64,000 bases of DNA, from assembly GCA_965216135.1 (NCBI GenBank), contig CBDCFL010000024.1, positions 434,001 to 498,000 on the forward strand, written 5' to 3'. The DNA comes from CBDCFL01 sp965216135. GTDB lineage: Bacteria > Pseudomonadota > Alphaproteobacteria > Rhodobacterales > Rhodobacteraceae. Shown here in pieces: positions 45,363-53,344 of this stretch; position 1 is the first letter of the stretch, and each line of letters opens with the position of its first letter. The position numbers were made by a program, and so were the translations under genes. A model generated the notes under the pieces. The model saw only the letters and a program-made list of their open reading frames with translations, was not told the DNA's origin and did no database searches.

Positions 45363-45611
45363 TCGGGCCTTTCGACTCAGTCTTGATTTGCGCCAATAGC
45401 CGGTCTGAACCAGCCAGCCGGGCACCGCCGCGCACAAAAATACACCCATAGATAGTATTTCTAATCCGAACTGGCGATGTGCGGGCGGGCTGCTGCCCGT
45501 ATTCTCGACATACTGCGATTGCTGTCTTTGGTCGTCGCAATTCTGCTGGTCGGTTTTCCGGCGATTGTTCAATAATCAGGAGTCTCACAATACGGGATCA
45601 AATTACAAAAC
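45363..45611. other. Region between glpK and IS200 copy 2, with a possible 32-aa hydrophobic ORF
   Basis: ATG 45477 to TAA 45573-45575 reads MCGRAAARILDILRLLSLVV and on, a single hydrophobic helix of 32 aa without a good ribosome binding site. At 45579-45583 there is an AGGAG followed by sequence cut by IS200; it may be the displaced leader of the first flp gene. I make no firm gene call here. Confidence 0.3.
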
Positions 45612-45676
45612 TCTACTTTCCAATTCTTAGGGTCAGAGCCACCGGCTTCCAGCCGGTCTGCTTCAGCTAAATTCTG

Positions 45677-45740
45677 ATGAGCCTTCCCCCTGATTTTGGC
45701 TCGCCCTTGGGTGAAAGCCAAAATCAGGGGGAAGGCTCAT
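45677..45740 (+). promoter_or_regulatory. IS200 copy 2 leader hairpin
   Basis: A perfect 25-bp stem (45677-45701 with 45716-45740) covers the ribosome binding site and the tnpA start. Relative to copy 1 the stem differs at three base pairs, each changed on both arms so that pairing is kept. Confidence 0.87.
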
Positions 45741-46158
45741 GGCCTATTGTACTGGTAGTCATACCAAATTTTATCACCGATATCATATCGTTTGGGTTAC
45801 GAAGTATCGGTTCAAGGTTTTGCACGGCGATATGCGGGTGCGCTTGCGTGAAATCATCCGCCAGACCTGCAGTGAAATGGGCGTGCGGATCGAGAAGGGC
45901 GTCCTGTCGAACGATCACGTTCATATGTTCGTGTCGATCCCACCGCACCTGGCGCTGTCGACGGTGATGCAGCGGATCAAGGGGCGCTCATCCCGCAAAA
46001 TCCAGATGGAGTTCCCGGACCTGCGCAAACGATACTGGGGCAGGCGGTTTTGGGCCCGTGGATATTTCTCGACCACATCAGGCAATGTGACTGACGATGT
46101 CATACTTCAGTATCTGGAGCTTCACTCCAAACGGAAACCTACCGGCATCAGCCGGTAG
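45739..46158 (+). CDS. tnpA: IS200-type transposase TnpA, copy 2
   Basis: The 139-aa Y1 HUH transposase has H60-V-H62 (SNDHVHMFV) and Y125 in VILQYLE. It differs from copy 1 at roughly a dozen residues (for example VRLREII and RKRYWGRRFW), so the two are not a fresh duplication. Conservation of the catalytic residues and the leader stem implies both lineages were active. Confidence 0.95.
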   Translation: MAYCTGSHTKFYHRYHIVWVTKYRFKVLHGDMRVRLREIIRQTCSEMGVRIEKGVLSNDHVHMFVSIPPHLALSTVMQRIKGRSSRKIQMEFPDLRKRYWGRRFWARGYFSTTSGNVTDDVILQYLELHSKRKPTGISR

Positions 46159-46169
46159 TGGTTTAGATC

Positions 46170-46316
46170 ATGCTTCGCCACGACGACCGTGGCGTGACGT
46201 TGGTGGAATACGGCATCGCAATCGCGTTGGCCGTTGTGCTTGGAACAGGTGTTTTGTCACTTCTGGGCGGCAATATCGGCACTGCGATGGGTAACGCGGG
46301 CACCGCGATGCCCTAA
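46170..46316 (+). CDS. flp: Flp-family type IVb pilin 1, leader altered by IS200
   Basis: The 48-aa product MLRHDDRGVTLVEYGIAI... is a Flp/Fap pilin: the prepilin peptidase site G8/V9 is followed by the TLVEY motif (Glu at +5 of the mature chain) and one hydrophobic helix. The second pilin has a longer leader (18 residues before the cleavage site), and the IS200 end lies only 3 bp before this ATG. The native leader and ribosome binding site have therefore probably been lost. Processed Flp assembles into tight-adherence pili. Confidence 0.8.
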   Translation: MLRHDDRGVTLVEYGIAIALAVVLGTGVLSLLGGNIGTAMGNAGTAMP

Positions 46317-46457
46317 TCGGCAAAACGGGTGCCGGTTGTGTATTTGACCGGCACCCGCGCAGCCGTATCGGCGACTGGGCAGGTACGGTTGCACTCTCGT
46401 AAATCTGACGGTCGGGCTGTGCCCGGCATTCAGTAGACAGAGTTCGGGGTCAAAGTA

Positions 46458-46637
46458 ATGTCAAGAATTCTCTTAAAAGCAGTTACCAGACTGGGCCGCG
46501 ATACGCGCGGCGTTACGCTGGTCGAATACGGGATCGCAATCGGATTGGCGGTGTTTGTCGGCACGACGTTTTTGCTGAACGTGCTTGGTGTGGACATCGG
46601 CGGTGCCATGGGCAACGCCGGCGCATTAATGCCCTGA
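46458..46637 (+). CDS. flp: Flp-family type IVb pilin 2
   Basis: The 59-aa protein has a basic leader (MSRILLKAVTRLGRDTRG) cleaved between G18 and V19, then TLVEYGIAIGLAV and a hydrophobic helix. It is about 141 bp after pilin 1 and 62 bp before cpaB, the usual start of a tad locus. It looks intact and may be the main pilin now. It is too short for many gene callers. Confidence 0.9.
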   Translation: MSRILLKAVTRLGRDTRGVTLVEYGIAIGLAVFVGTTFLLNVLGVDIGGAMGNAGALMP

Positions 46638-46699
46638 TGTGACGTGGTCAGACCGGGATATCGCCGGTATCGGCGGCAACGACGAAAGGAATTCGAGCA

Positions 46700-47503
46700 A
46701 TGCGAATTAGTTCACTTTTCATGGCCGTTCTTGGCATGGCGATCGCGGGTGGCTCGGCCTTTATGGCGCGGGACTTTATCAATGCCCAAAATGATGCGTC
46801 GAAAAACAATAGCGCTGCTCTGGTCGATGTGATTGTGGCAAGCCGCGACATTGCGTTTGGCCAGGCCATCGAGGCGCAGCTGCTGACGTCCATATCGTGG
46901 CCGGTCGGTGCGGTTCCGAAAGGCACTTTCAGCGAATATGCGGTGCTTTTGCCTGAAGCAGGCAAGCCGCCGCGCAGGGCCCGTCGCTCGATGTCGCAGG
47001 GTGAGCTGATACTAGCGGCCAAAGTATCAGATTTTGGCGAGAAGGTGACGATTGTCCAGACGCTTAAGGCGGACCACCGCGCCATGGCGGTAAAAGTCAG
47101 TGCCGAGACCGCGGTTGGCGGGTTTGTGACGCCCGGGGATTTTGTGGATATTGTTTTGACACAAGGCAGGGGTGAGGGGCTTCGCGCCGTCACCATTTTG
47201 CAGAACATCCGTATTATCGGCGTGGACCAGGACGCCAACGTACAGGCCGATGCGCCTGAAATTGCCCGCACCGTGACAGTTGAGGTAACCCCTCAGCAGG
47301 GCCAAATGCTGGCGCTGGCGCAGCAGGCGGGCAATCTAAGTCTGACACTCAGAAATATCGAGGGCAATGAAGACGTTCCGCTTGAATCCATTCGCCTGAG
47401 CGACGTGATGCGCGATGTGTCTCCGATCCCGGAAGGCGAACCGGCGCGGTCGATCAAGGTGCGCCGCGGCACGAAGATTGACTACGAGAGCGCATCGCAC
47501 TGA
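46700..47503 (+). CDS. cpaB: Flp pilus assembly protein CpaB
   Basis: The 267-aa protein has an N-terminal membrane segment (residues 5-22), an SAF domain (VDVIVASRDIAFGQAIEAQLLTS) and the CpaB C-terminal domain (MAVKVSAETAVGGFVTPGDFVDIVL, TVEVTPQQGQMLALAQQAG). It is a periplasmic component of the Flp/Tad pilus. AAAGGA precedes the ATG. The rest of the tad operon (cpaC, cpaE, cpaF and others) is not present; an IS1182 begins 7 bp after the stop. Confidence 0.93.
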   Translation: MRISSLFMAVLGMAIAGGSAFMARDFINAQNDASKNNSAALVDVIVASRDIAFGQAIEAQLLTSISWPVGAVPKGTFSEYAVLLPEAGKPPRRARRSMSQGELILAAKVSDFGEKVTIVQTLKADHRAMAVKVSAETAVGGFVTPGDFVDIVLTQGRGEGLRAVTILQNIRIIGVDQDANVQADAPEIARTVTVEVTPQQGQMLALAQQAGNLSLTLRNIEGNEDVPLESIRLSDVMRDVSPIPEGEPARSIKVRRGTKIDYESASH

Positions 47504-47509
47504 GGCGGT

Positions 47510-49330
47510 GCCGAAAATTGACGGGGCGGTAAAAAGTTGTTGGCCGATGGCGTGCTTGTACAGGTCTTTGCGGTTCGGTGAAGAATATTTGCCTGTCTCC
47601 GCGTTGCTGGTGGATAAAACCTGATATTACCTATCCTTGGCTTCTCCTTGGCTTCGTTTTTTATGGTGCGATTGCCGCGCAGCGTCGGATATTGAGGCCG
47701 AGGGCACGCAGATTGACCACGTAGCGCATGGCCGGCATGCCGCGAATGCGTAGGTGAGCCAGGTTCATCTGGTACTTTAATCGCGACATGGTCGCTTCTA
47801 TGCCGGCCCGCCATCTGTAGACGTTGCGGAAGGCATCGCTTTGTTCATAAAGCCGGCGCTTTTGGTTGGCAGCCCTGGCCGGGGTATATTGAAAGCGGGA
47901 AAATTGGCCGTCACGCTTGGCCGCCTGCACGGGACATCGCAGTATATCGGGACATTTTTGGCAGATGGAGAGGTCGAAACGACGGGCCTGCAGCTTGGCT
48001 TTGGCGAGCGAGGCTGAAACCGGTTCGACGTTATTGGGACAGCGCAAGACCAAGCCTTCTTCGTTGAGAGTGAAATCCTCCAACGTCAACCGTCCCGAGA
48101 CGGTGCCTTTCGGCGGTCGCGCGGGCGCCACGAGATTGATGTTCTGTTCGCGCGTCAGAGCCATGTTGTCACTGGAACCGTAATGTGAATCACCCAGCAT
48201 CACCGCCGGCGTCAGCGCGCGCTCGCTCAGATCATCCAGCGCATCGGCCAAGCGATGGCCGTCATGCACCGTCATCTTGTGGACCGCCACGTGGGTGATG
48301 AGGTCCGGTGTCGCGGCAACCGCCTCGTTACTGTCATCTTCACAATAGGTTTCGACGATCTGCGCCATGTATCCCTGACCCTTGTGCGCGTTGTAGCTCG
48401 CGTCCGGGTCGGCCGGATTGCCGACGGTATCGCACGGCACATCCTTTGGATCTCGAATCGCGGCGCGCTTTGCGTCACGATCGCCACACTCATCATCAAC
48501 GATCTCGAACTGATCGCGCAGAACCCTCTCCAGGATCGCAAAACTGGAAAGCTTTGCCGCCGCCGTGTCACGGAATTGCAGCACCAGGGCTAGGAGATCC
48601 TGACCCGCTTCGCCGAGGCGCCGTTTTGAAACACTCGGCGCCGTATTCGCGAACGCGCCATTGCCCTCGCGATCGACATAGCGGCGGATCACCTCCTTGC
48701 TGATCTGCTCGTGCAGACCGGGATGATATCGCTCAAGCTCACGGGCAAACTTCGAGATGCTCTCAACAACGATACCAAGTCGTGTCAGCGCCCGCATCGC
48801 CGAACGAAGGGCCGTCGAATCCATGCGTTGGTGGCTGGTATCGACAGAGGATCCCTGCACCAGCCGATCCGTCAAACACCGGAACAGCAATTCATCGAGA
48901 CCTTGTTCGATAAACAGACGGCGATAGTTGCGCAGGGTTTTCTCACAGAAATAGCTGTCCGCTTCGCTGCGCACGTCCAAGGCATAGTGCCACGCCATAT
49001 TGAAGGCCAGGGCCTCGACGGTCTCTGCATCGCTCAGATCGTGCAGCTGCTGCAAAAGCAAGACCCCGATGACAACGTGTAGATCCTTCGATGGTCGGCC
49101 CATGCGTTCATCAAGGTGACGGCAAAGATCGTCAACCGGAAGTTCGACAAGCAGATGGTTCCGAAAAACCCCGGCCCAGGATTGCTCCATCAGGCGCCGA
49201 CGTTTGTCCCCGAAATAGGACCAGCGATCAAACAATTCTCCGGTCCGTCGGTCGCGTAAAGTAAACATGCACAATTATAACCCAGCCGACTCTCATGAGG
49301 AATCGAGGTAGTGCCCCGTCAACTTTCAGC
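47510..49330 (-). mobile_element. IS1182-family element
   Basis: The inverted ends GCCGAAAATTGACGGGGCGG (47510-47529) and, on the other strand, GCTGAAAGTTGACGGGGCAC (49311-49330) enclose one large transposase gene. It sits between cpaB and a truncated IS66 whose 5' part is missing, so a deletion has probably accompanied insertion. Confidence 0.85.
47661..49268 (-). CDS. IS1182-family transposase
   Basis: The 535-aa protein is a typical IS1182 transposase: N-terminal LLVELPVDDLCRHLDERMGR and SDAETVEALAFNMAWHYAL, a DDE region with VDTSHQRMDSTAL and MLGDSHYGSSDN, the cysteine cluster LRCPNN...CQKCPDILRCPVQ, and YRWRAGIEATMSRLKYQM. I chose the ATG at 49268. No internal stop is seen, so it may be active. 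Confidence 0.93.
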   Translation of the reverse strand: MFTLRDRRTGELFDRWSYFGDKRRRLMEQSWAGVFRNHLLVELPVDDLCRHLDERMGRPSKDLHVVIGVLLLQQLHDLSDAETVEALAFNMAWHYALDVRSEADSYFCEKTLRNYRRLFIEQGLDELLFRCLTDRLVQGSSVDTSHQRMDSTALRSAMRALTRLGIVVESISKFARELERYHPGLHEQISKEVIRRYVDREGNGAFANTAPSVSKRRLGEAGQDLLALVLQFRDTAAAKLSSFAILERVLRDQFEIVDDECGDRDAKRAAIRDPKDVPCDTVGNPADPDASYNAHKGQGYMAQIVETYCEDDSNEAVAATPDLITHVAVHKMTVHDGHRLADALDDLSERALTPAVMLGDSHYGSSDNMALTREQNINLVAPARPPKGTVSGRLTLEDFTLNEEGLVLRCPNNVEPVSASLAKAKLQARRFDLSICQKCPDILRCPVQAAKRDGQFSRFQYTPARAANQKRRLYEQSDAFRNVYRWRAGIEATMSRLKYQMNLAHLRIRGMPAMRYVVNLRALGLNIRRCAAIAP

Positions 49331-50170
49331 CATAACTCTGGGCAAGGCGACGGCGCTGGTGGAGCCTTTGGCCGATACCATCGGACGGCACGTGCGGCAG
49401 GGCCCGGCGCTCTTTGCCGATGATACGCCGGTCAAGATGCTGAGCCCTGGCAACAAGCGCACCAAGACCGCGCGAGCCTGGGCCTATGTTCGCGATGAAC
49501 GACCCTGGAACGGGCAAGCCCCGCCCTGCGCCCGGTATCAGTTCACAATCGATCGAAAGGGCGACCATCCGGTCAGCCATCTCTCCGGCTACAGAGGCTG
49601 GGTCCATGCCGATGGCTATTCCGGCTTCAACGGATTGTTTGGTGAGAACAAAGCGTCAGAGATGGCCTGCATGGCGCATATCAGACGCAAGTTCGTGGAC
49701 GGGCAGCAATCTCAAGGGTCGGCCATTGCCGAGGAGACCATCAAGCGAATTGCGCCAGGCTCGGCCTTGGAAACGCCGTTTCGGGCCATGATGGAAGTCT
49801 CTATCCAGTTCATCGTATTCCCCTGCCGCGGCTTCAGGACTGTGTTCCTGGCCGCTGAGTTGGCTGCGCCGTCCCGAAGAATGAAACGGCCGGCCAGCGG
49901 GCCATGCGGATGACGCTCCCCTCATGTCAACATGGGGGATGACTGGGGTCAAGTCACCGATACGCGTTTGTTCGGCGGGCGCGTCGTCCGGCGTGTTTCA
50001 TGGAAGAGCCGAGGAAATCCAGGGCCGGCTCCCGGTTCTGAGCGCTCGACGATGGAGCCCGGAGGAACGCGTCGCCACGCGCCAGAAACACGCCAAGGAC
50101 ATCTTCGATGATCTGGAGGACTGGCTGCAGGCCCAGTTGCCAAAGATATCCGGCAAATCCCCGCTGGCGC
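49331..50170 (+). pseudogene. IS66-family transposase (TnpC) remnant
   Basis: The first part reads KATALVEPLADTIGRHVRQG, ALFADDTPVKMLSPGNKRTK and GWVHADGYSGFNGLFGENKA to AIAEETIKRIA (about 49755), and a second part SPEERVATRQKHAKDIFDDL to SGKSPLA (50056-50170). Between them about 300 bp of foreign sequence interrupts the family pattern. The N-terminus is cut by the IS1182 end and the C-terminus by an IS3 fragment. It is a dead element. Confidence 0.85.
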
Positions 50171-50171
50171 G

Positions 50172-50261
50172 TATCGTCGGGTCGCCGCTTTGCTGAGAAA
50201 CCCAGGCTGGCTGGTGAACGACAAGCGTGTTGAACGACTATGGCGACGTGAGGGAGAGTGA
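50172..50261 (+). pseudogene. IS3-family transposase fragment
   Basis: The frame reads YRRVAALLRNPGWLVNDKRV and then ERLWRREGE before a stop. This matches the region before the integrase core in IS3-family OrfB (usual form RRVxxLLRxxGWxVNxKRVxRLWRREGL). It joins the IS66 remnant directly at 50170. Neither end of the parent element is recognisable. Confidence 0.75.
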
Positions 50262-50650
50262 GGGCCGATACTGTTGAACAAGTCGAATTTCTAAAACTCA
50301 GATTTTTCTGCAATTGGACCGGAAATATGGAACTCGGTGACAGATTGCTGTCCAGGCGCGATGTGATCTCGCTCGGCTGACATCCCAGTGAATTGACAGA
50401 TCCCTCAGCTAAATTCTGCGACTGCGCCTGTATGAGGAAAATATCTTCAGAAATTGGCTCAATACCGACTTTTTCGTCAGTATAGGCCGAAGTCCCCCTC
50501 CACGCCGGCACAAAGGACTGGACTTCGCTCATTGTCAGAGCGGTACTGTCGTCAGCCCCGACGGATTTTGGCGGGCCTCCGCCCGGACTTCCGGGCTTAG
50601 CCTGGTAGCAGGGACAATGTCACTCCCGCGATCAGTGTCAGGAGGTCAGA
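50262..50650. other. Stretch without a supported gene, upstream of the DUF3489 gene
   Basis: A minus-strand frame from ATG 50532 (MSEVQSFVPAWRGTSAYTDE) stays open into the IS fragments, but I recognise no family and it loses its natural end. Closer to DUF3489 the sequence is GC-rich with short repeats (GGCGGGCCTCCGCCC, a small hairpin). An AGGAGG site at 50640-50645 serves the next gene. Confidence 0.35.
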
Positions 50651-50965
50651 ATGACAACCACCAATAAATCCATACCGAGGCCAAGCAGGCGGGGAACTAA
50701 GACCGCAAAACCGTCAAAACGCGTGACCAAGAAAGACCAACTCATTTAAATGCTGAGTGCCCGATCCGGCGCTGAGATCATTGTAATCAGCAAGCAGCTC
50801 GGCTGGCTGCCCCATACTACCCGCGCCGCACTGTCTGGGCTGCGCAAGGCTGGGTACACCCTCACCGTCGAGAAGGCGGCAAAAGGAAAGCCTACCCGCT
50901 ACAAGATCACAGCCGTGCCACCGGAGGCAGCTCCGGTCTCGAAGATCCTCGCCGATGCGGGGTAA
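50651..50965 (+). pseudogene. DUF3489-domain protein interrupted by an in-frame TAA
   Basis: The frame starts MTTTNKSIPRPSRRGTKTAK with a good AGGAGG, a lysine-rich tail common before DUF3489. It then reads KKDQLI, TAA (50747-50749), MLSARSGAEIIVISKQLGWL and PHTTRAALSGLRKAGY, the DUF3489 winged-helix core. The usual protein continues through this point, so the TAA is a point change. ATG follows it at once (TAAATG), so a 71-aa core could still be made by reinitiation. DUF3489 proteins often sit beside DUF2924 and serine recombinases in mobile DNA. Confidence 0.82.
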
Positions 50966-51365
50966 TCCCGATCCCGGTCGCAATCAGGCCAAACGAGACT
51001 GGGAAAAGGCCTTCGGGGCCGCCCCACCGCCCTTTCTCTCTGTGGGCTTCATGCAGAAGGCATTGGCCCACGAGACTCAATGCAAGGCGTCCGGTGGTTT
51101 GCCAGCGGCAACGCGCCGAGCCTTGAAACAAGTTGCGGACGGAAAGCCAGCCAGTGCGATCAACACCGGGACGATTAGGCCGGGTGCGCATCTGGTGCGG
51201 GAATGGAATGGGCGAACCTATCAGGTTGAAGTGACAGACAGCGGATACCGGATGGACGGCAAGGCCTGGGCGTCGCTGTCAGCCATCGCAAAGCACATCA
51301 CCGGCACGACATGGTCCGGCCCGCGCTTCTTCGGACTGACCAGCCGGGCAGGGGTGGGCACATGA
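50955..51365 (+). CDS. DUF2924 domain-containing protein
   Basis: The 136-aa protein has the DUF2924 pattern: AKRDWEKAFGAAPPPFLSVGFMQKALAHETQ, then PGAHLVREWNGRTYQVEV and ASLSAIAKHITGTTWSGPRFFGL. Function is unknown; the family is found beside serine recombinases in phage-like and integrative elements. The start overlaps the DUF3489 end by 11 bp and the stop overlaps the recombinase start (ATGA), so the three genes are one translational unit. Confidence 0.88.
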   Translation: MRGNPDPGRNQAKRDWEKAFGAAPPPFLSVGFMQKALAHETQCKASGGLPAATRRALKQVADGKPASAINTGTIRPGAHLVREWNGRTYQVEVTDSGYRMDGKAWASLSAIAKHITGTTWSGPRFFGLTSRAGVGT

Positions 51366-53002
51366 AGAAGATACGCTGCGCTGTCTATACCCGCAAATCG
51401 TCGGAAGACGGGCTGGAGCAAGGGTTCAACTCGCTTGAGGCGCAGCGGGAAGCATGTGCGGCCTATGTCACCAGCCAGAAACAGGAGGGGTGGGTCCTGC
51501 TGCCGGACGCCTATGACGATGGTGGCCTGTCAGGCGGTTCACTGGAACGACCTGCGTTGCAACGGCTGCTCGACGATATCCGAGACGGCCTGGTTGATCA
51601 GATTATTGTTTACAAGATTGATCGTCTGACCCGGTCCCTGGCTGACTTCGCAAAGATCGTCGATACGTTGGATGCGGCAGGGGCCTCCTTCGTCTCGGTC
51701 ACCCAGTCGTTCAATACTGCCACCAGCATGGGGCGGCTGACGCTCAATATGCTACTGAGCTTTGCACAGTTCGAGCGCGAGGTGACGGCAGAACGGATTC
51801 GGGACAAGATTGCGGCATCAAAACGAAAGGGGCTCTGGATGGGTGGTGCCGTGCCGATCGGGTATGATCCCGATGGTCGAACACTTAAGATCAATGCGGC
51901 CGAGACCCGGACGATCAGGACCCTATATGATCTTTATGAAGAGCACGGCACGATCCGGGCCGTCGCCGAAGAAGCGATGCAACTCAACCTGTGGACGCGT
52001 CGTCGGGAAACGACGACTGGCAAAGTCAGCGGAGGCAATCCCTTTCGGCGGGGTCACATCCATCACATCCTGACCAACCCGCTTTATGCTGGTCGGATCC
52101 GGCATAAGAAGATGATCCACGAGGGCCAGCATCCAGCACTCATCGACCCTGAGCGCTGGGACAAGATACAAGAAAAGATGCAGGACGGCGCCGCGCGATC
52201 CCGCGCAAAGATTGCGGCAGGGACCACATCGCGTCTTTGCGGCAAGCTCTTTGATGAGACAGGAGACCGGCTGACGCCATCGCATACGAAGACCCGTGCT
52301 GGCATCCGGCTGCGCTACTACATCTCTCATCGGCTTGTGGCGAAGAGCGGCGAGGCTAATCCGGGTGGCTGGCGCCTGCCGGCTGAGGAACTTGAACGGA
52401 AGGTCGCCGACTTAGTACACTCGATGATCGCGGCACCTTCCTTCGCCGGTCGTATCGTGCCGGATGCAGGGGCCGAAGATGTGGGACGGATCCGATCCGC
52501 ATTGAAGGAAATGATTGGGGAAGGTGCGGTCTACGCAGTTCTGAACCTGGTTGCGCGTATTGACGTCACGCCTGGACAGATCCGCATTAGCCTTGATCCA
52601 GAAGTCATTGCAATCGCTCTTGAACTAGAGCGCGATACTCTCGCCGAGGATGCTTTGCCTTACAGCTTCCCGTTCCAGCTGCGAAAGCGCGGTGTTGAGA
52701 CCAAACTCATCTTTGCAGACAGCCCGACCGGCGTTGATGAAAAGCTGGTGCGCAATATTGCCAAAGCGCATCACTGGTTCGGGCTGATTAAGGCAGGCAA
52801 GACCTTCGCCGAAATAGCCGACGCAGAAGCGCGTTCAAGACGACGGGTCCAGCAAATGATCGACCTCGCCTTCCTGGCGTCAGATATCGTTCGCGATGTT
52901 CTGGCTGGACGCCAACCCCTCGGCTTTACCTCCGACTGGTGCCTGCGCCATACCCTGCCATCAGACTGGACAGAACAGCGCAAGATCCTCGCCACGCTCT
53001 GA
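51362..53002 (+). CDS. Large serine recombinase (site-specific integrase)
   Basis: The 546-aa protein begins with a resolvase catalytic domain (Y9-x-R11-x-S13, S13 the nucleophile; later IVYKIDRLTRSLADF and LLSFAQFEREVTAERI). A recombinase DNA-binding domain (GYDPDGRTLKIN, GHIHHILTNPLYAGRIRHK) and a C-terminal region with SRLCGKLFDETGDRLTPSHT follow. Such enzymes integrate or excise mobile elements at att sites. I chose the ATG at 51362. It overlaps DUF2924 by 4 bp. tRNA-Gln lies 170 bp downstream, but I see no att repeat in it. Confidence 0.93.
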   Translation: MKKIRCAVYTRKSSEDGLEQGFNSLEAQREACAAYVTSQKQEGWVLLPDAYDDGGLSGGSLERPALQRLLDDIRDGLVDQIIVYKIDRLTRSLADFAKIVDTLDAAGASFVSVTQSFNTATSMGRLTLNMLLSFAQFEREVTAERIRDKIAASKRKGLWMGGAVPIGYDPDGRTLKINAAETRTIRTLYDLYEEHGTIRAVAEEAMQLNLWTRRRETTTGKVSGGNPFRRGHIHHILTNPLYAGRIRHKKMIHEGQHPALIDPERWDKIQEKMQDGAARSRAKIAAGTTSRLCGKLFDETGDRLTPSHTKTRAGIRLRYYISHRLVAKSGEANPGGWRLPAEELERKVADLVHSMIAAPSFAGRIVPDAGAEDVGRIRSALKEMIGEGAVYAVLNLVARIDVTPGQIRISLDPEVIAIALELERDTLAEDALPYSFPFQLRKRGVETKLIFADSPTGVDEKLVRNIAKAHHWFGLIKAGKTFAEIADAEARSRRRVQQMIDLAFLASDIVRDVLAGRQPLGFTSDWCLRHTLPSDWTEQRKILATL

Positions 53003-53173
53003 TCGACTCTCCCCAACCTCGTATCGCGGAAACGCCAGGCGCAGACTTCTGCAGGTTGGCGGCCACATCTGGCACGTTTTTCTGGTCTGTGGATGTGTGT
53101 ATGTCTCGCAAGACCCTGAAATTACGCCACAATCAACGGTGACCCAGGTCAGGTCTGCAGAGTGGGGACTGTG

Positions 53174-53248
53174 TGGCTGGGGTGGTAGGATTCGAACCTA
53201 CGATGCACAGTACCAAAAACTGCTGCCTTACCACTTGGCTACACCCCA
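53174..53248 (-). tRNA. tRNA-Gln (anticodon TTG)
   Basis: Read on the minus strand the 75-nt sequence starts TGGGGTGTAGCCAAGTGGT and has anticodon loop TTTTGGT (TTG), the T arm with GGTTCGAATCC, and an encoded CCA. It lies between the serine recombinase and the phosphomannomutase gene. Confidence 0.96.
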
Positions 53249-53344
53249 ACGGTGCGAGCCGCTAGATACGCCGAGCCAAGCAGTCGTTCAAGCCCCCAAA
53301 GGCGGGCTTGGTCCGGCTTTGCTCCTCGCGAAACGTATCCGCAT

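Larger units (their letters stand above)
45612..46166 (+). mobile_element. IS200-type element, copy 2
   Basis: The boundaries are where identity with copy 1 ends: TCTACTTTCCAATT on the left and GGTAGTGGTTTAG on the right. It has the same subterminal hairpins and leader stem. It inserted directly upstream of a Flp pilin gene, and its right end is 3 bp from that gene's first ATG. Confidence 0.9.

Noticed and set aside
49954..50532. Minus-strand 192-aa frame MSEVQSFVPAWRG
   Set aside because: Its second half is antisense to the IS3 and IS66 remnants, and the first half has no recognised family.
53174..53248. tRNA-Gln as an attachment site for the serine recombinase module
   Set aside because: I could find no direct repeat of the tRNA 3' end on the other side of the module; serine recombinases often use non-tRNA sites.
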